Shown: positions 34,985 through 46,639 of the stretch, one piece after another
Numbering within the stretch: the first letter of the stretch is position 1
Layout of the letters: each line of letters opens with the position of its first letter
NCBI GenBank assembly: GCA_900074885.1
Contig: FJUW01000013.1
Location: 310,001 to 374,000, forward strand
Length of the DNA: 64,000 nucleotides
Origin: Rhynchosporium graminicola
Lineage: Eukaryota > Ascomycota > Leotiomycetes > Helotiales > Ploettnerulaceae
Reading direction: 5' to 3'
Position numbers and translations under genes: made by a program
The notes under the pieces: model-generated
The model's input: only the letters and a program-made list of their open reading frames with translations
Told to the model about the DNA's origin: nothing
The model's database searches: none

Positions 34985-37770
34985 TTACAGTCTCGAGGAA
35001 GCAATACCTGACAGTTCACCAGGTGCGTGGTAGTTAGGCACCTTCATATCGAGGGCAGCACCGCTGTATCCAAGATCTTCGGCAGTGAGCATAGCGCACT
35101 TCTCACCGATGAGGAGGGCAGTAGAGTCTGTTGTTGTTAGCACCTAGTGTTACGAAGTGGAAAGGAATTGCATACAAGTGTTGCAGCCAACGTTGTCGGG
35201 ACAGATAGAGAGATCTGCCACCTTCAAGTTCTTGACTCCGTGGACATTCAAGCGCTCGTCCAGGACACCATGCTTAACGATGCTGTTGCCCTCCTTGGGC
35301 GCCATCGAGCAAGTCTATTTCTCGTCAGAAATCCATCTAGTAAGTGGTGTTTGCTAGTTTAACTTACACCAAGAGAGTGCCAAGTGGTTTCAACGTGGCG
35401 TTTGACCCACTCCTCGACGTGTGCGATGTCCTCCTTAGAATATTTGAGATCTTCATACACGCTTTGGGAGTTACTGTTGAGCAAGTTTGGCTGGGATGGC
35501 TTGCCCGATTCGACGGGCATTGACCAAGAGCCATGCTGGATTCCGGCCGTAAGATTTCCAGGAAGAGCATATGCGTTTGTGGTAAGCAAGTCCATGTCCT
35601 TAGCACGAGCTGGAGAGTCGAAATTATAGAACGGATGCATCATTTGAACTTCACCAGCGTATGCTTCCATACGGCGTGCAGTCTCCCCTAATAAGATATT
35701 AGATCGCGTTAGATCATAAGTGATGGGGAACTTGCTTGATTTGATATATCCCCATACCATAGGAGCCATGTCTCGCTTATCATTCATGAATCCAGCGTCA
35801 AAGTCGGGTGCTTCGTAAGGATCGGGAGAGTTAATAAAAGTCTCGCCGCGACTGAAAGGGTACTCCAAGAAATGGAACATTGTGAAGAAGTTTCCGGGAG
35901 GCATCAGCATGTGGTCGCCGAACCAACTGGTAATTGTGTGTTAAAAATTGAGATTAGAGTTTGGGGTTACGACTTATGTCGAGGAAAAAATGCTCGCTTA
36001 GCCACTGTCAACATGTCTCTTAAGCGAGGACATGGGGATGATCCTAAACCACCATTGAAGAAGTGAGGGAGTCGAGAGGCATAATGGGAAGCAAAAGGTG
36101 CAAAAAAAGCTCTGTAAAATGAAGTCAACTGGACATGTACATACCCGGCAATCACACTATAGTGCATAACTGGCTTATCGGGCTTATCCTTGAAGTAGCT
36201 GTCCCAACCAGCGCGGAATCCCTTCGTTGGCCAGGTCTCCATCTCGGTGAGTTCCTCTTCGGTAGGACGCACCTTTACACCTGCGTCAATGCCGTTAGTT
36301 GCGAGAGGCCCTGTACCCTTGATATTCCATTCGTCGAAAACCTTCTTCTGAACCTCTGGTACGCCGCGCACGAAGTCGTCGAAGCTTTCGGTACCTATAT
36401 AGTTCAGTATTGTATCTTGATATGTGTCAGAGGTCTCTTAAAACTTACCAGGCTTAGCGCGGTAGACAGAAAACGTCAGATAGTGGTCTTGGAAATTCAA
36501 ACCAACACCCGGGAGGTCGACGATAGGCTTGACGCCGACCGCTTGAAGCTTCTTGGCATTTCCGATACCAGACCTTTGAAGAATCAGTGGCGAAGACAAG
36601 GTACCGCCAGATACGATGATCTGTTTGCGAGCACGGAAAGTGCGAGGCCCTTGCTGTTTGTAGGAACTTGTATTAGTACAGTTGGTGAAAGAGCTTCTTA
36701 ATCTTACAGATGGGTGAAGAGGCTTGGTAGGGACAGTTCGAACTCCTACGGCTACGCCATTCTCCATTATAATCTTGTCCACTTTTGTATTGCATTGTAG
36801 GCTATACGCAATGGAGTTAGCAAATTTATGCTAAGAGGTGTCCCAGAAAGAGATAAGGTATGTCTTAAGACTACCCTGGAGGAAGAGAGCAGGCTTCCGC
36901 ATTACGTACTGTAGGTTCTGGTGAACAGAACGAGTGCTGTGAATGTATGCATGTGCAGAGTCACTTCGACGTCCAGTCTATGCAATGATTAGCGAACAAA
37001 GATGATCAGCTGAGATAGGAAGTAGCTCACGTCTCTGTTGATCCACTTCAACCAGTGTTCAGCACCGTGGCCTGTAACGAGATCCTGAAGATCATCTGTA
37101 GTAGGAATACCTTGAGACTCTGCTGCTCTAAGGAAGTCCTGCATGACTGGATATGTGTAGTTCCCGAAAGAAACCTTGATTGGACCTTCAAAGCCGTGGA
37201 TGTCCCTACAAAGTTGTCAGCAATACATACCGAGCGAGAAATTATGTTTATCTTACCGGTTGTTGCTGGCACGTTGATAAGTTTCATGCTTCCTCATGAG
37301 TGGGATCAATTCTTTGGTTGACCAGCCCTTGGCTTGGAAATCATCGTAATCTGATGCCGATGCTCTAGTGTACATCATGAAATTGATAGAAGATCCTCCG
37401 CCTAGAATATGAGCGCAAGGGACGACAGCCTTACGGCCACCGAGCCATTCCGACGGTCGAGAATAGTAAAATGAGGCCGTTTTGCTGTCCAACTTCATGT
37501 TACGTGGGTCTAGAGAAGTTAGTGAGTCAAAGGGAAGATGGATATTGAAGCTCACATATTCCGGGACGGAAGACCCATGGGTTGTTGAGGTTTGACTCTC
37601 CTCCTTCAATCAGGAGGACTTGAAGATTGTGGTCGAGATTGGCGAGGCTAATCTTACTTAGTAGTTGATACATAGTGCTTTAGGAGCTGAGTAACAAACC
37701 GACCAGCAACAACGCATCCACAAGAACCCCCGCCACACACAATAATGTCAACCTCGTCTGGGACCGTCAT
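34985..37770 (-). CDS. AOX1: Peroxisomal alcohol (methanol) oxidase, GMC oxidoreductase
   Basis: Predicted 666-residue FAD enzyme oxidising short alcohols to aldehyde plus H2O2; yeast Aox1 is about 663 residues and collinear. Twelve exons by hand, in transcript order: 37700-37770, 37556-37647, 37257-37509, 37031-37205, 36910-36977, 36708-36801, 36449-36653, 36145-36394, 35736-35926, 35368-35687, 35176-35314, 34985-35127. Seen: dinucleotide-binding GGGSCGCVVAGR, GMC signature area (LGGGSSINFMMYTRASASDY), FQDHYLTFSVYR, the active-site His region TTWHSLGTCS and Asn of VGCNTYSTALLIGEK. The C-terminus SRL is a PTS1-type peroxisome signal. Intron 9 begins GC (GCAAGT) rather than GT. In filamentous fungi such enzymes use methanol released from pectin or lignin. 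Possible CCCCGC CreA site and TATAAG lie upstream. The family is secure; substrate range cannot be read from sequence. Confidence 0.93.
35688..35735 (-). other. GC-AG intron within the alcohol oxidase gene
   Basis: On the minus strand the donor is A^GCAAGT and the acceptor TTATTAG^G. Removing these 48 nt gives YIKSRETARRMEAYAGEV, matching the Aox family exactly in register. No GT donor nearby keeps the frame. The intron has no stop and a length divisible by three, so retention would insert 16 residues. Confidence 0.75.
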
Positions 37771-38110
37771 GATGAACACAGTACGCGAGATATGTGAAAG
37801 AGGTTGTATCTTGTGATTTTTGCTATTCTGTCCAAGTTCTATGACAATGAATAATCAATGCTTAGAATTTGTAGAAATGCTGGAGGTCTCCTTTTTGAAT
37901 TCTCCAACTTCCCCTCAACCCCGCACGGGAGGGATACTTATAAAAGTGGCTAGCACGACCTGCGTAAACTTTGACGCGGATTACGTCCGACAGTTTCTTT
38001 TGAGCGAGATCCAATTGGTCCTACCGCCGTCCCAACTCTTTGCTCGCATTGAGCAACAGACGCATACTGCTATTTTGACTCTACCAAAGGAGCTACCCCT
38101 CACTTAACAA
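37771..38110 (-). promoter_or_regulatory. Upstream region of the alcohol oxidase
   Basis: Minus-strand TATAAG (plus 37937-37942) lies about 170 bp before the start codon, with a CCCCGC word (37919-37924) matching the CreA consensus SYGGRG on the complement. Carbon repression is a plausible inference, since alcohol oxidases are commonly glucose-repressed. Confidence 0.35.
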
Positions 38111-40546
38111 GACTTGAAGTCTTGGATGAGATTCACGCGACCAGATTAACGTATGGGAACCTTGTCTATCTTGGTATGATCTCGGTGTAGTCGAGGAATC
38201 ATGGTGATATCTCGGCCTTTAAAGTTCTGTTTGTATCCAAGTGAGACCCATCGAGACACATGCGTACAATAGCGGCATAAGGATCTAGTTTCTGCTTTCA
38301 TCCTCACAAGCGACCCCGCAGCTAAGAATGATGTGGATCGCTTCTGTAGCCTGCTCAGGGGTTGGCAGATTCATCTTGATAGTCTAGATTGAACCAGAGT
38401 AAAATTATGATCTTGAGTAGAGCAACATGATTGTCAGTATTTGAGTGCTTATGTGGCTATGAATGTTCATGTCAGCTCAAATGTTTTGACAAGATAAGAA
38501 TTAAGGTACTAAGAAATGGTTATCCTATCCGTATCACTAACCTTCCCGTGATTTCACCTCGTGTCACTATTCTTTCCGGATATGCCGCATTGCCTGGGCC
38601 TCCCAATGAGCATGCAAGCCCCACAGATCAGCAGCTGGTTGTACGCGTCAGATAAACCCACAGTAAGCTTCTTCTATCCGCCAAGTGTTGATACACGATA
38701 ATGTAGGGATTCGAGGACTGTACATAAAGAGCAGAAGGCATCAGCTTCGATGTGCTTGGGATCTTCCCCAGCTTCCCCAGAGCGTGTCGTTGGTTGAAGG
38801 TGGAGAAAAGATTGACGTCGTCGCTTAGCGACTGCGGGGTTTTAGCTCCCGTGTACTTGGCGGGTCAAGTTCCCGCCAGTTGTTGCTATTTATCCTCAAC
38901 GCGGGGGTCCTGCATAGCGTGGAGGCTATTCTTATGTGAATCGTGAGCGAATCGATGTTTGGAGTTTCTTATCAGCGTCGTGCTGAACAAGAGATCTGCA
39001 TATTGTGTGCCAAAATGTTTCCGTGAGGAAGGGGTCTTCCATCTGATTGTTGTGATACATGGTCTCTATGGACGCGCTGCATATATGCGCATGCAAGAAT
39101 GAGAGAGGCTTCCGGGTTGATGGAAATATCATTGGAGTTCTTTTACCAGGCGCAGTATACATTGTTGTAACTTTGAGCTGATAATCTCGAAGACCTCGCT
39201 AATAAAGCACCTTCGTGGCGCTGGGCGAGTAGCCCTAGACGAGCCAGGTAATATCAAGACAAAACATACGTATGTTGGTAAGTTACAAACCCGGCGGAAC
39301 CGGTGTATTGTGGCAGTGGAGATCCAATGATTGATACTAGCCCCCAATTGGTAGCCGCTTTCAGTCATCACAGTCGAGCTTTCGGGCGAGCTGGGCGAGG
39401 TGAAAGTGGATTAGAACTTGGAGACGGTTTGTGGTCTACTAGCTTCCCTTGGGCATTTGGGCTAGCCACTTTTCAATAACTTGATGCAGGCGCTGTAATG
39501 ATTGGCAGGCGATCTTCCAGAGGCCAACATATGACATGAAGAAGGGGTAGTTGACACTACTTATCGCAGGAAAAGCGTTCTTTGAGTGATTTCTTGCCTG
39601 ACCATTCGGACGGCCTAGACAAGTAGGCATGCTATGTCCATCGCCGCCTGCAGTGGTAATGTGCTACGACTAGGAGAAGTATGGTCGTCCGGAAAGTTAC
39701 AGTTTTCGTATCTATATATTCTCCATCGTCAGTTGCTTTGTCTTGTTACCCTTTCTAGGCCTCGCCAATAGAGAATGAAAACAGGTTTGGTCATCCTGCA
39801 TTCGTTGAGTTAAGCATATAGAATTCAGCGTTCAGTTCAGTAAAGTAGACAATTCTCAGACAAGGTTATTAATAGGAAACAAAAGTAAGCTATAAGATTC
39901 CCGTGGCTATCTCGCAGTAAAAATGGGATACCTATAAATATGTATACTTAGGTAGCTAACAGATTTGATAACAATAAGTTCTATGCCTAATATTGTCTAT
40001 TATAAGGATGTTGATTACGAAGTGCTTATAGTGTATTTTCTTCTTCCCAGGAAACAAGGAATTTAGATAGGAGGGTACGTGCGAAGCAGATATCTTGCCC
40101 CTGATGATCCTCTATAAATCATATCCAACGGAAGCGGACTCAATACATAGTTCAAGACCTGTAAATTTAGCATTCGATTCGACTGTTCTAAATGTGGATA
40201 AAAAGCTAAATATTCAGTAAACTTCCTCGTGCAGTTATTCATTGGCTAGACCTAACCCTTTTTCACCTCCGATGTATAATATCGGCTCTGGAGAGCATAG
40301 CAGAACAACGATCAGTAACATAACAGCCACTACACACTGTAAGTACTGATTGGTAGCTTATTGTCGTACTTGACTGGAATTTGTGCTATAGTAGTTGAAT
40401 GGGTAGGATACTCAACAAATCGGCAACTACACGCACAGCCCCACCCCTGAACACCCCGCATCACCCGTAGATAGCGAGGCGAGGCTAGCAGTGACTTTGA
40501 TTGTATGTTTTTGTACTTGAATAAATCGGAAGTAGTAGCAAGGCGA
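38111..40546. other. Gene-poor region turning AT-rich toward the tRNA
   Basis: No coding region supported. From about 39700 the sequence is AT- and TA-rich with few long frames, as in old RIP-affected DNA. No transposon ends were recognised. Confidence 0.45.
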
Positions 40547-40632
40547 GCCTCTTTGGCACAGTGGTAATGCGTCTCACTCGTAACTGATTTGACGCCATGA
40601 GAAGATCCACGGTTCGATTCCGTGAAGAGGCA
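40547..40632 (+). tRNA. tRNA-Thr (anticodon CGT) with 14-nt intron
   Basis: The 86-nt gene folds as a cloverleaf: acceptor GCCTCTT pairs with AAGAGGC, and the D arm has a three-pair GCA/TGC stem. The anticodon stem TCTCA pairs with TGAGA only after removing an intron at 40583-40596, one base 3' of the anticodon CGT (40579-40581), the canonical position. The T arm is CACGG/CCGTG with loop TTCGATT, and the discriminator base is A (40632). B-box GGTTCGATTCC is intact. CGT decodes ACG, threonine. Mature length is 72 nt before CCA addition. Confidence 0.92.
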
Positions 40633-42959
40633 TCTATTTTTGGTCTATGCTTTTGCTTCTAGCATAGCATTTTACATATCTACGAGAGAGATAAAGAGCT
40701 TAGAATAAATTCAATAGAGATATATGAGAGGCCTTACAAAGGTAGGTAGTGTTTTAGCGATATGAGTAATATATCAATAATCATAAAAGATTAGACATTC
40801 TTTTGTGCAAATCGCGGTTGACATTTAGCGAGGCTTTCGTTTCTTGCCTAAAGCCAGGTCGTTAAGATTTTTAAATCTAGAATTAGGAGATTAAGCTATT
40901 TTATTCGAGGCAGATTTTGAATAGATAAATATCAGAATAATGATATCGCAAGATATCCCTTTTTACTTATAGAAACATCATTATAAAGCTTCGTATTCTG
41001 ACGGTAACCATTTTATCTCCTTAATATTTCCTTTGTAGATAGACACTTCCTGTAAGGTGCTTCATTTGTAGGCGCTTCCCTTGTAGATGCTTTCCTTGTA
41101 TCAGCTGTCTTGATATAAGCTTCCTTTGTTGATATTCCTCTGCAGACAGTTTATCAAAACTTCAATAGTCTAACCTACCGGAAGTTTGAGACCGCAATTT
41201 TTGTCATTCTGCAAGAAAGTCCTCTCTAATACAAAGCAGCATATCTCCTATAGCGCTCTCCTTCCTGAATTAATTTCATGCTGAATTGCTGTGCTGATTG
41301 GGTACTAGAAGTGATCAGATCCTGTGCCAACCTCAACTGATCCCTGCCACTAAGCTTCTATCACAATGTCAATCCAGATTCCATGGCTTTCGCCATAATA
41401 TCTCTAATACCAGATTCAAGAAGAAAACCTTCAAACCTATGCACACATGCCCTAATAAAATCCCCGGTTTTCCCTCAAGAAAAGCCGCAAAGGTATCCGA
41501 GGTCATCTTCGAGGCACCTGGGTGATGGATCTATTGTCGGGAGATTACAATTCGTATGCGGCATTCGAATGCGGACTTGAAAGTTCCTCGTACTAGACAA
41601 GCCAGAAAGAAGCGAGAATTAATGGGTTGGTAGACTTTATGAGGGTTACTTAATTAGTCTTGATCAATCCGGCTCAAAGTCGAACACATACCTCCGAAGT
41701 AGGAAAGAACACCAGAATTCCAGTACCCTGGGGATTACAACAGATCTATAGCGATTAAAACCTTGTCCAAGTTGGGAAGAGAAGGGAGCTGCTGCTCTAA
41801 CGGTTCGGTAGCCCAGCCAGTCACATAATTACTTTTCCGCTCTGATGGACTGATATCAAGTGACCTGACCGCAAGCTGTGTCCATGCTCAGCAATACTTG
41901 GGTAATTAGCTGTGAATCAACGATATCCGACTCATGACTGTCATTCTTAGGCATATTGGCGTTATTGCCTATGTCCCCAATCATGTAACTGCCTGCTGGG
42001 ATGCAGCCAAACGACTGTAAGTGGACTTTGAGTGTGCTTTCAAGGATATTCAGGACGGGAAACTCGTTAAACTCTTTGTGGAACTTTACACTGGTACCCA
42101 GTTGAAAACTTCGAACTACTCTGTATGTATGACAGCAAAACCTAGCTAATTGGGTCGGACCGAGCGACGCGGCTGTATCCCATTGAGATCCCGGAGGTCG
42201 AGGAGAATCATGCTTCCTAGTCCTAATGCTCAGCAAAGCGTAGGGGTACACGTTGTAGGAACAGAGAGCAAAGCAGCCGGGATCGACTCAGGAGATTCCC
42301 ATATAGATGATTACGAGCTCATGATATCTCTCTTGTCTTCGTCCACCGCCAAGGCTCCACAGAGAAAGGTACTCACTATTTACCTAAACATCACAAGCCT
42401 ATCCAAATTCGCTTTCAGTCTGTAAATTTCTTCGGCACCAAAAGAACCAGATTCTGCACCAAGCTAGAGTCTAATAGTGAGTTCACGCACGAGAAGCTTC
42501 AAAGAGCTTTGCGGATCGGAAAGACGTTCGAGAAGGAGCTTGTACGGAAGCCAAGCCGAATCCAAGAAGTACTGAACTGCGACATCTTAATGTGATTATA
42601 CACTGATGCGTATGTCAACCCGCCATGTGGTAAAATTGATGAACATTCAACTATATCTTCTCAACCCGCTGAACTATATTACGCTATCCTACATAAAAAA
42701 TTCCGATCGCTCCCTGTTCGAGCCTTGCAGTGTGCCCTTTTTCGACTGCATACTGTTTGTCATGTATATCGTATCGAACTGAACCAAGCTCACCATTATT
42801 GTCCCACCTAGATCAATTCATGACTCATAAATCATAGCTTCAATAAACATCATCACCAGGAAGAGATAAAACGCATAGGAAAAGGACCGAAACCTGGAAT
42901 GCAGCAGACGAGTGCCAACATCAGCCCCCAGGACTTAAAAGTTCAATGATCGTGAAGCA
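40633..42959. other. AT-rich, gene-poor region with a 15-bp repeat relic
   Basis: No intact gene. A 15-bp tandem repeat occurs at 41046-41149 (listed separately). A minus-strand frame at 41856-42251 (131 codons) has no recognised domain. Confidence 0.45.
41046..41149 (-). repeat. Degenerate 15-bp tandem repeat, pentapeptide-coding on the minus strand
   Basis: Seven consecutive units in register (14 or 15 bp each, starting 41046, 41060, 41075, 41090, 41105, 41120, 41135) resemble CTTCCTTTGTAGATG. The minus strand is open across all of them and reads five-residue repeats QRKLI, SRQLI, QGKHL, QGKRL, QMKHL. The period of 15 suggests a former repetitive coding sequence; the open frame is only about 40 codons, so it is a relic. 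Confidence 0.6.
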
Positions 42960-45589
42960 TCATAGGCCCTCCGCCGCCTCGGTCAAAACATTTATCAAAC
43001 TTGCAGCCGCACCCCCGATACCTGCAGCGGTCATGTGTTCCTTCCATCGACTGTGACTGCCCTTTTGCACCGGAGGCGGCGGTCGATCTCTTTGGTGGCC
43101 CCGCTCACTCGATCTCGTATATGAATTTACAGATCTCGGAGTCGATGAATGGCGTTTCCTCTCCCTTTCTCTGTCACCTCCTCTTTCTCTCCGCTCATGT
43201 TCCTTCTCCCTTCTTTCACGATCATGGTCCCTTTCTCGATCACGTTCTCGATCTCGATCACGGCTTCTATCTCCGCTATATGCCTTTTCATTATACGAGG
43301 ATGGGCCATTCCATCCATCCCGACTACCTTGACTCCGTGGGCTGGGCGGGAGAGGAGAGCCATATTGATTCGGGTATCCCGATATAGGGACGCATGCGTT
43401 ACTACTAGCGTAACTCCTGGGAGCCTTTGATCTCCTTTTCTCCCCTGCATCCCGATCTCGAACATGGTCACCTGACTCGTCTGTATCGGAGTGTGATGAA
43501 GAGGATGGAGTGTCTCTTCCACTACGATTTGAATGGGAAAATGAAACACGTGGTGAAGTGGATAAGGATAAAGTGGGCAGTAATATCGGGACTGGAATGG
43601 GGAGGGTCCTTGGACGGGGAGGTCTGGGAGGTGCTTGATCGTAACTTGAAGGTCGAGGCATCGACTGTGTGCGTTGGTGTTGTTGATAACGTGCTTGTCT
43701 CAAGACATGAGATCGAGAGGCTAGTGATTCAATTTCAACACGACTGAGGACGCCGAGGATAGCTACGAAGTCCGGACGGCTGTTTGAGAGCGTTTAGTAA
43801 AGATCTGAAATCGATAACGAAATTTTGTAAGGAAGAATAAGCTTACGCTTCGAATCGCCTCCCGTCCTGGCTAAGCACTTCGAGAGAAACTAGTCGCCGG
43901 TTTATCTTTGTCCACTTCGCATCCGGACCTATCTCGTTTCCATGCGCATCAGGAGCCAATTTGATAGGGATGTTAGCTTTCGGGAATGTCACCAGGCTAT
44001 CTAATGATGCCCTTGGACCCCCAGATTGGGAAGCAGGAACCAATGCACCAATCCCTGAGGGAGAAGAACCACATTCAATTGATTCCCTCTGCCGCTGTGC
44101 CATAAACCTTACTGTATCATCGTCACCAAGTGAGCCACGATTACTTCGAAAGCTGGATGGCGATTCAGGGCGGAGAGTGAGGACCTGGCTGGAGGCCAGT
44201 AGATCGGTTGTCCGGATCACAAGACCCGTCTCGGCATGTCTGGAAGGAGTCTCGCTATCAGTGTCAGACTCGGGACCGCTGTCGTTGTAGTACTTTATTT
44301 CCTGGTCTTGCTCGTCTGAGGACGTGACTATACGTGGAACTGGAGATGGGCGTCGCGGGCCGTTATCACTTGCTCTTCTGTCTCGGGAAGTGCGAGGATC
44401 CCTATTTAGATTAGTATGTCCAGCCATGAAACATTGCTTAGTTACTTACAATTTGCTCTGAAACCCTCTGTTCCAATCTCCTCTTCTAGTCTCAGGCTTC
44501 GGCCGCTCCATTTTGATCGTTTGAGGGAATTTCATATTCTCTTCTCGGACAACCATCTCTTTCGTGGTACTGTCGTCAGTCGCTGGCCCAAACGAGCTAA
44601 AGGAGGGCGGCGGATCAATAAAAGACCCTGTTCTAACAGCATCTAACCAATGCTCTGGATTAAGACCAGGGGCATCAGGAGGTGTATGTGAATTAGGCGA
44701 GATATCGTCCAGTAGTCCCTTCTGGTCGATTTCTCGTATGTATGCCCGGAGAACATCCTACAATACCACCATCAGCCAACAATTCGGGTCAGAGTACAAG
44801 AAGTACATACCTCGTGTTGCTGCAGAATATCACTGGAGAATCCTTCCAAGATCAGCTCTCTACGAAATTGTTTCCAGACCTCCCTATCGTCATCGTCATA
44901 ATTAGTCAAAACACTGCCGTCCCGCCGCGGTGGTGCCATCCGTTTCGCAATGCCATCAACCTTATCCAAGATAGTATCCAGTTGACCTTCCTGATTATCT
45001 AACACTTGGATGATTTTGATAGACTGATTCAGCTGTAGGGTATCCAAGAACAAAGTCAGGCTCTTCTTGTGGCTTATGAGTTTCACTCGTATCACGCCAA
45101 GTGTGTCCATCTCATTACTGGTAAATCCGACTTTGTCCCATGGTATTCGTGAAATGCTCGGGGAAGATGCAGCGCTAGATATACGGCCATATGTCCGGAG
45201 AAGACCGTCGAGCTGACGAAGCGTGAGATCGCAATCTCCGATTATTGGGGCGAGTTGACAACCCCATATTGAGGGATCACGGTTCAGTGGTGATGCAGGA
45301 GCGTCAACTTCATGTTTCAGATGCCTGAGTACTGTATGGAGACCTAATCCCATTAGAGGTTGGTTTTACTAGTCGTAACAAAAATGTTTCTAGTAGCACA
45401 GAGTGTGATAAATGGGACTTTGCTCTGGGACATAAAAGAAGAGTAAACTGCGGAAATAGCCTGGCACATACCTCTTACTTCCCCACTAACCTCATCGTAC
45501 TCTCCTCCTGCATCTCTGCATTTGCGATATAGCGCTTTGCAGAAGGTGACCACAATTACAATGTCTGAAGGCGATGCGCCGAAATTCAT
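42960..45589 (-). CDS. 777-residue fungal protein with helical (HeLo/STAND-type) N-terminal domain and RD/RE-rich tail
   Basis: Five exons in transcript order: 45472-45589, 44811-45343, 44450-44757, 43847-44401, 42960-43779; introns are 128, 53, 48 and 67 nt and all joins keep frame. Residues 1 to about 190 form a helical domain (start MNFGASPSDIV, then FCKALYRKCRDAGGEYDEVS) resembling the fungal N-terminal domain found before STAND/NLR-like proteins, with coiled LDNQEGQLDTILDKVDGI. The remainder is low complexity: Ser/Pro-rich linkers, then an alternating Arg/Asp/Glu stretch (SRDRDRERDRERDHDRERR) near residues 660-710, and a Gly/Ala-rich C-terminus (AAGIGGAAASLINVL). No NTPase or effector domain follows. 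Such proteins are common in ascomycetes and mostly uncharacterised; a role in signalling or heterokaryon-type defence is conjecture. Confidence 0.75.
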
Positions 45590-46639
45590 ACTGGCTTGTC
45601 TTCTTCAACGTCCCGACAAGTGCGGCAGAGTTCTGTTCGCAAAGACCAAAGCTATATCATACGCAGACCATAATGCGCAATCCCGTTGTGAGTTCGGATA
45701 CCAACAGGGTCGAGTGCCGATATATGCGTGATGGGTACTGTAATCCCCAAGAATCCGGATGCCTCGTACAGCGGGGTAATATACTCGGCAGGCAAATAAG
45801 GCGAACGGGACGATAACAAGCAAATAGAAATAATGATAGTAATACACCAGGTCCGTGGCAGAAGATGAAAATGGAGAGAAAGGAGTAAGGCTGTAGAAAG
45901 CTGAAGAAGAACAGGTAGCAATGAAAAAGTAGCAGTTGGTGGTGGTGGTGGTGGTGGTGGTGGTGTTGTGACGTCGAGTTAGCGTGCTGGCAGAAGCAGG
46001 AGAGGGCCTGCCGATTGATGCAGCAGCGGGGTAAAATACTGTGATAACTACTAAGTACCTTATCCCGTACGTACCGAAGTACCTACCTGGGAGTTTAGGT
46101 GGGGAGGAAAGAACTGCAAGTCCTGCCGCACGCTGCCTTTCATTGGGGGTGTGTTAACCACCCTGTCTCCTGTATCACGAACGAAGTGGCGCAGCTACTC
46201 GGTGGAGATAGCCTCAGCCTCAATGCGAAAGATGCATTGCACTACTGCAGATGAACGGAGAGGGATAAATGAATGAACCTCATTGATTGGGCAGAGGACT
46301 TGAAGAAGATGATCCGCCCCGAAAGACGTTGATTAGAATTTAGGACATCGCCGGCTTCGGGAATGTGGACGAGCTTTTCACCAGACGCAACATGTTGGTA
46401 CTATCGAACTTTCGCACCTACCTAGGACTGATGGATGCTGGGAGGAAAACGTCTGGTAGAAGTAAAAGCGAAGACTTTGCACGCATTAGAACGTGAGAAT
46501 ACAAATAGAGTGCCAAGAAAACTGGAAGTCGATCCTTAACGCCCTTACTGTACTGGTATTGCCCATGGGTGTCAGGGATTTGGGCAAGCATTTTAGAGTT
46601 TCGCAGTAAAGCTTGAGTGACCTTCAACATATTCTTTCT
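45590..46639. other. Intergenic region with a GGT microsatellite
   Basis: Promoter side of the 777-residue protein gene and 3' flank of the UTP8-like gene. A (GGT)n run of about nine units lies at 45938-45965. Nothing else supported. Confidence 0.5.
45938..45965 (+). repeat. (GGT)9 microsatellite
   Basis: About nine uninterrupted GGT units, roughly 350 bp upstream of the start codon of the minus-strand 777-residue protein gene. Confidence 0.95.

Noticed and set aside
41856..42251. 131-codon minus-strand frame as a gene.
   Set aside because: Reads somewhat protein-like but matches no family I can name and has no supporting exons.
39700..42900. LTR or DNA transposon.
   Set aside because: Composition suggests old, mutated DNA, but no terminal repeats, target-site duplications or transposase/reverse-transcriptase motifs could be read.
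43001..43747. Plus-strand frames over the 777-residue protein.
   Set aside because: They are shadows of the repetitive RD/RE-coding minus strand, with no domain or splice support.
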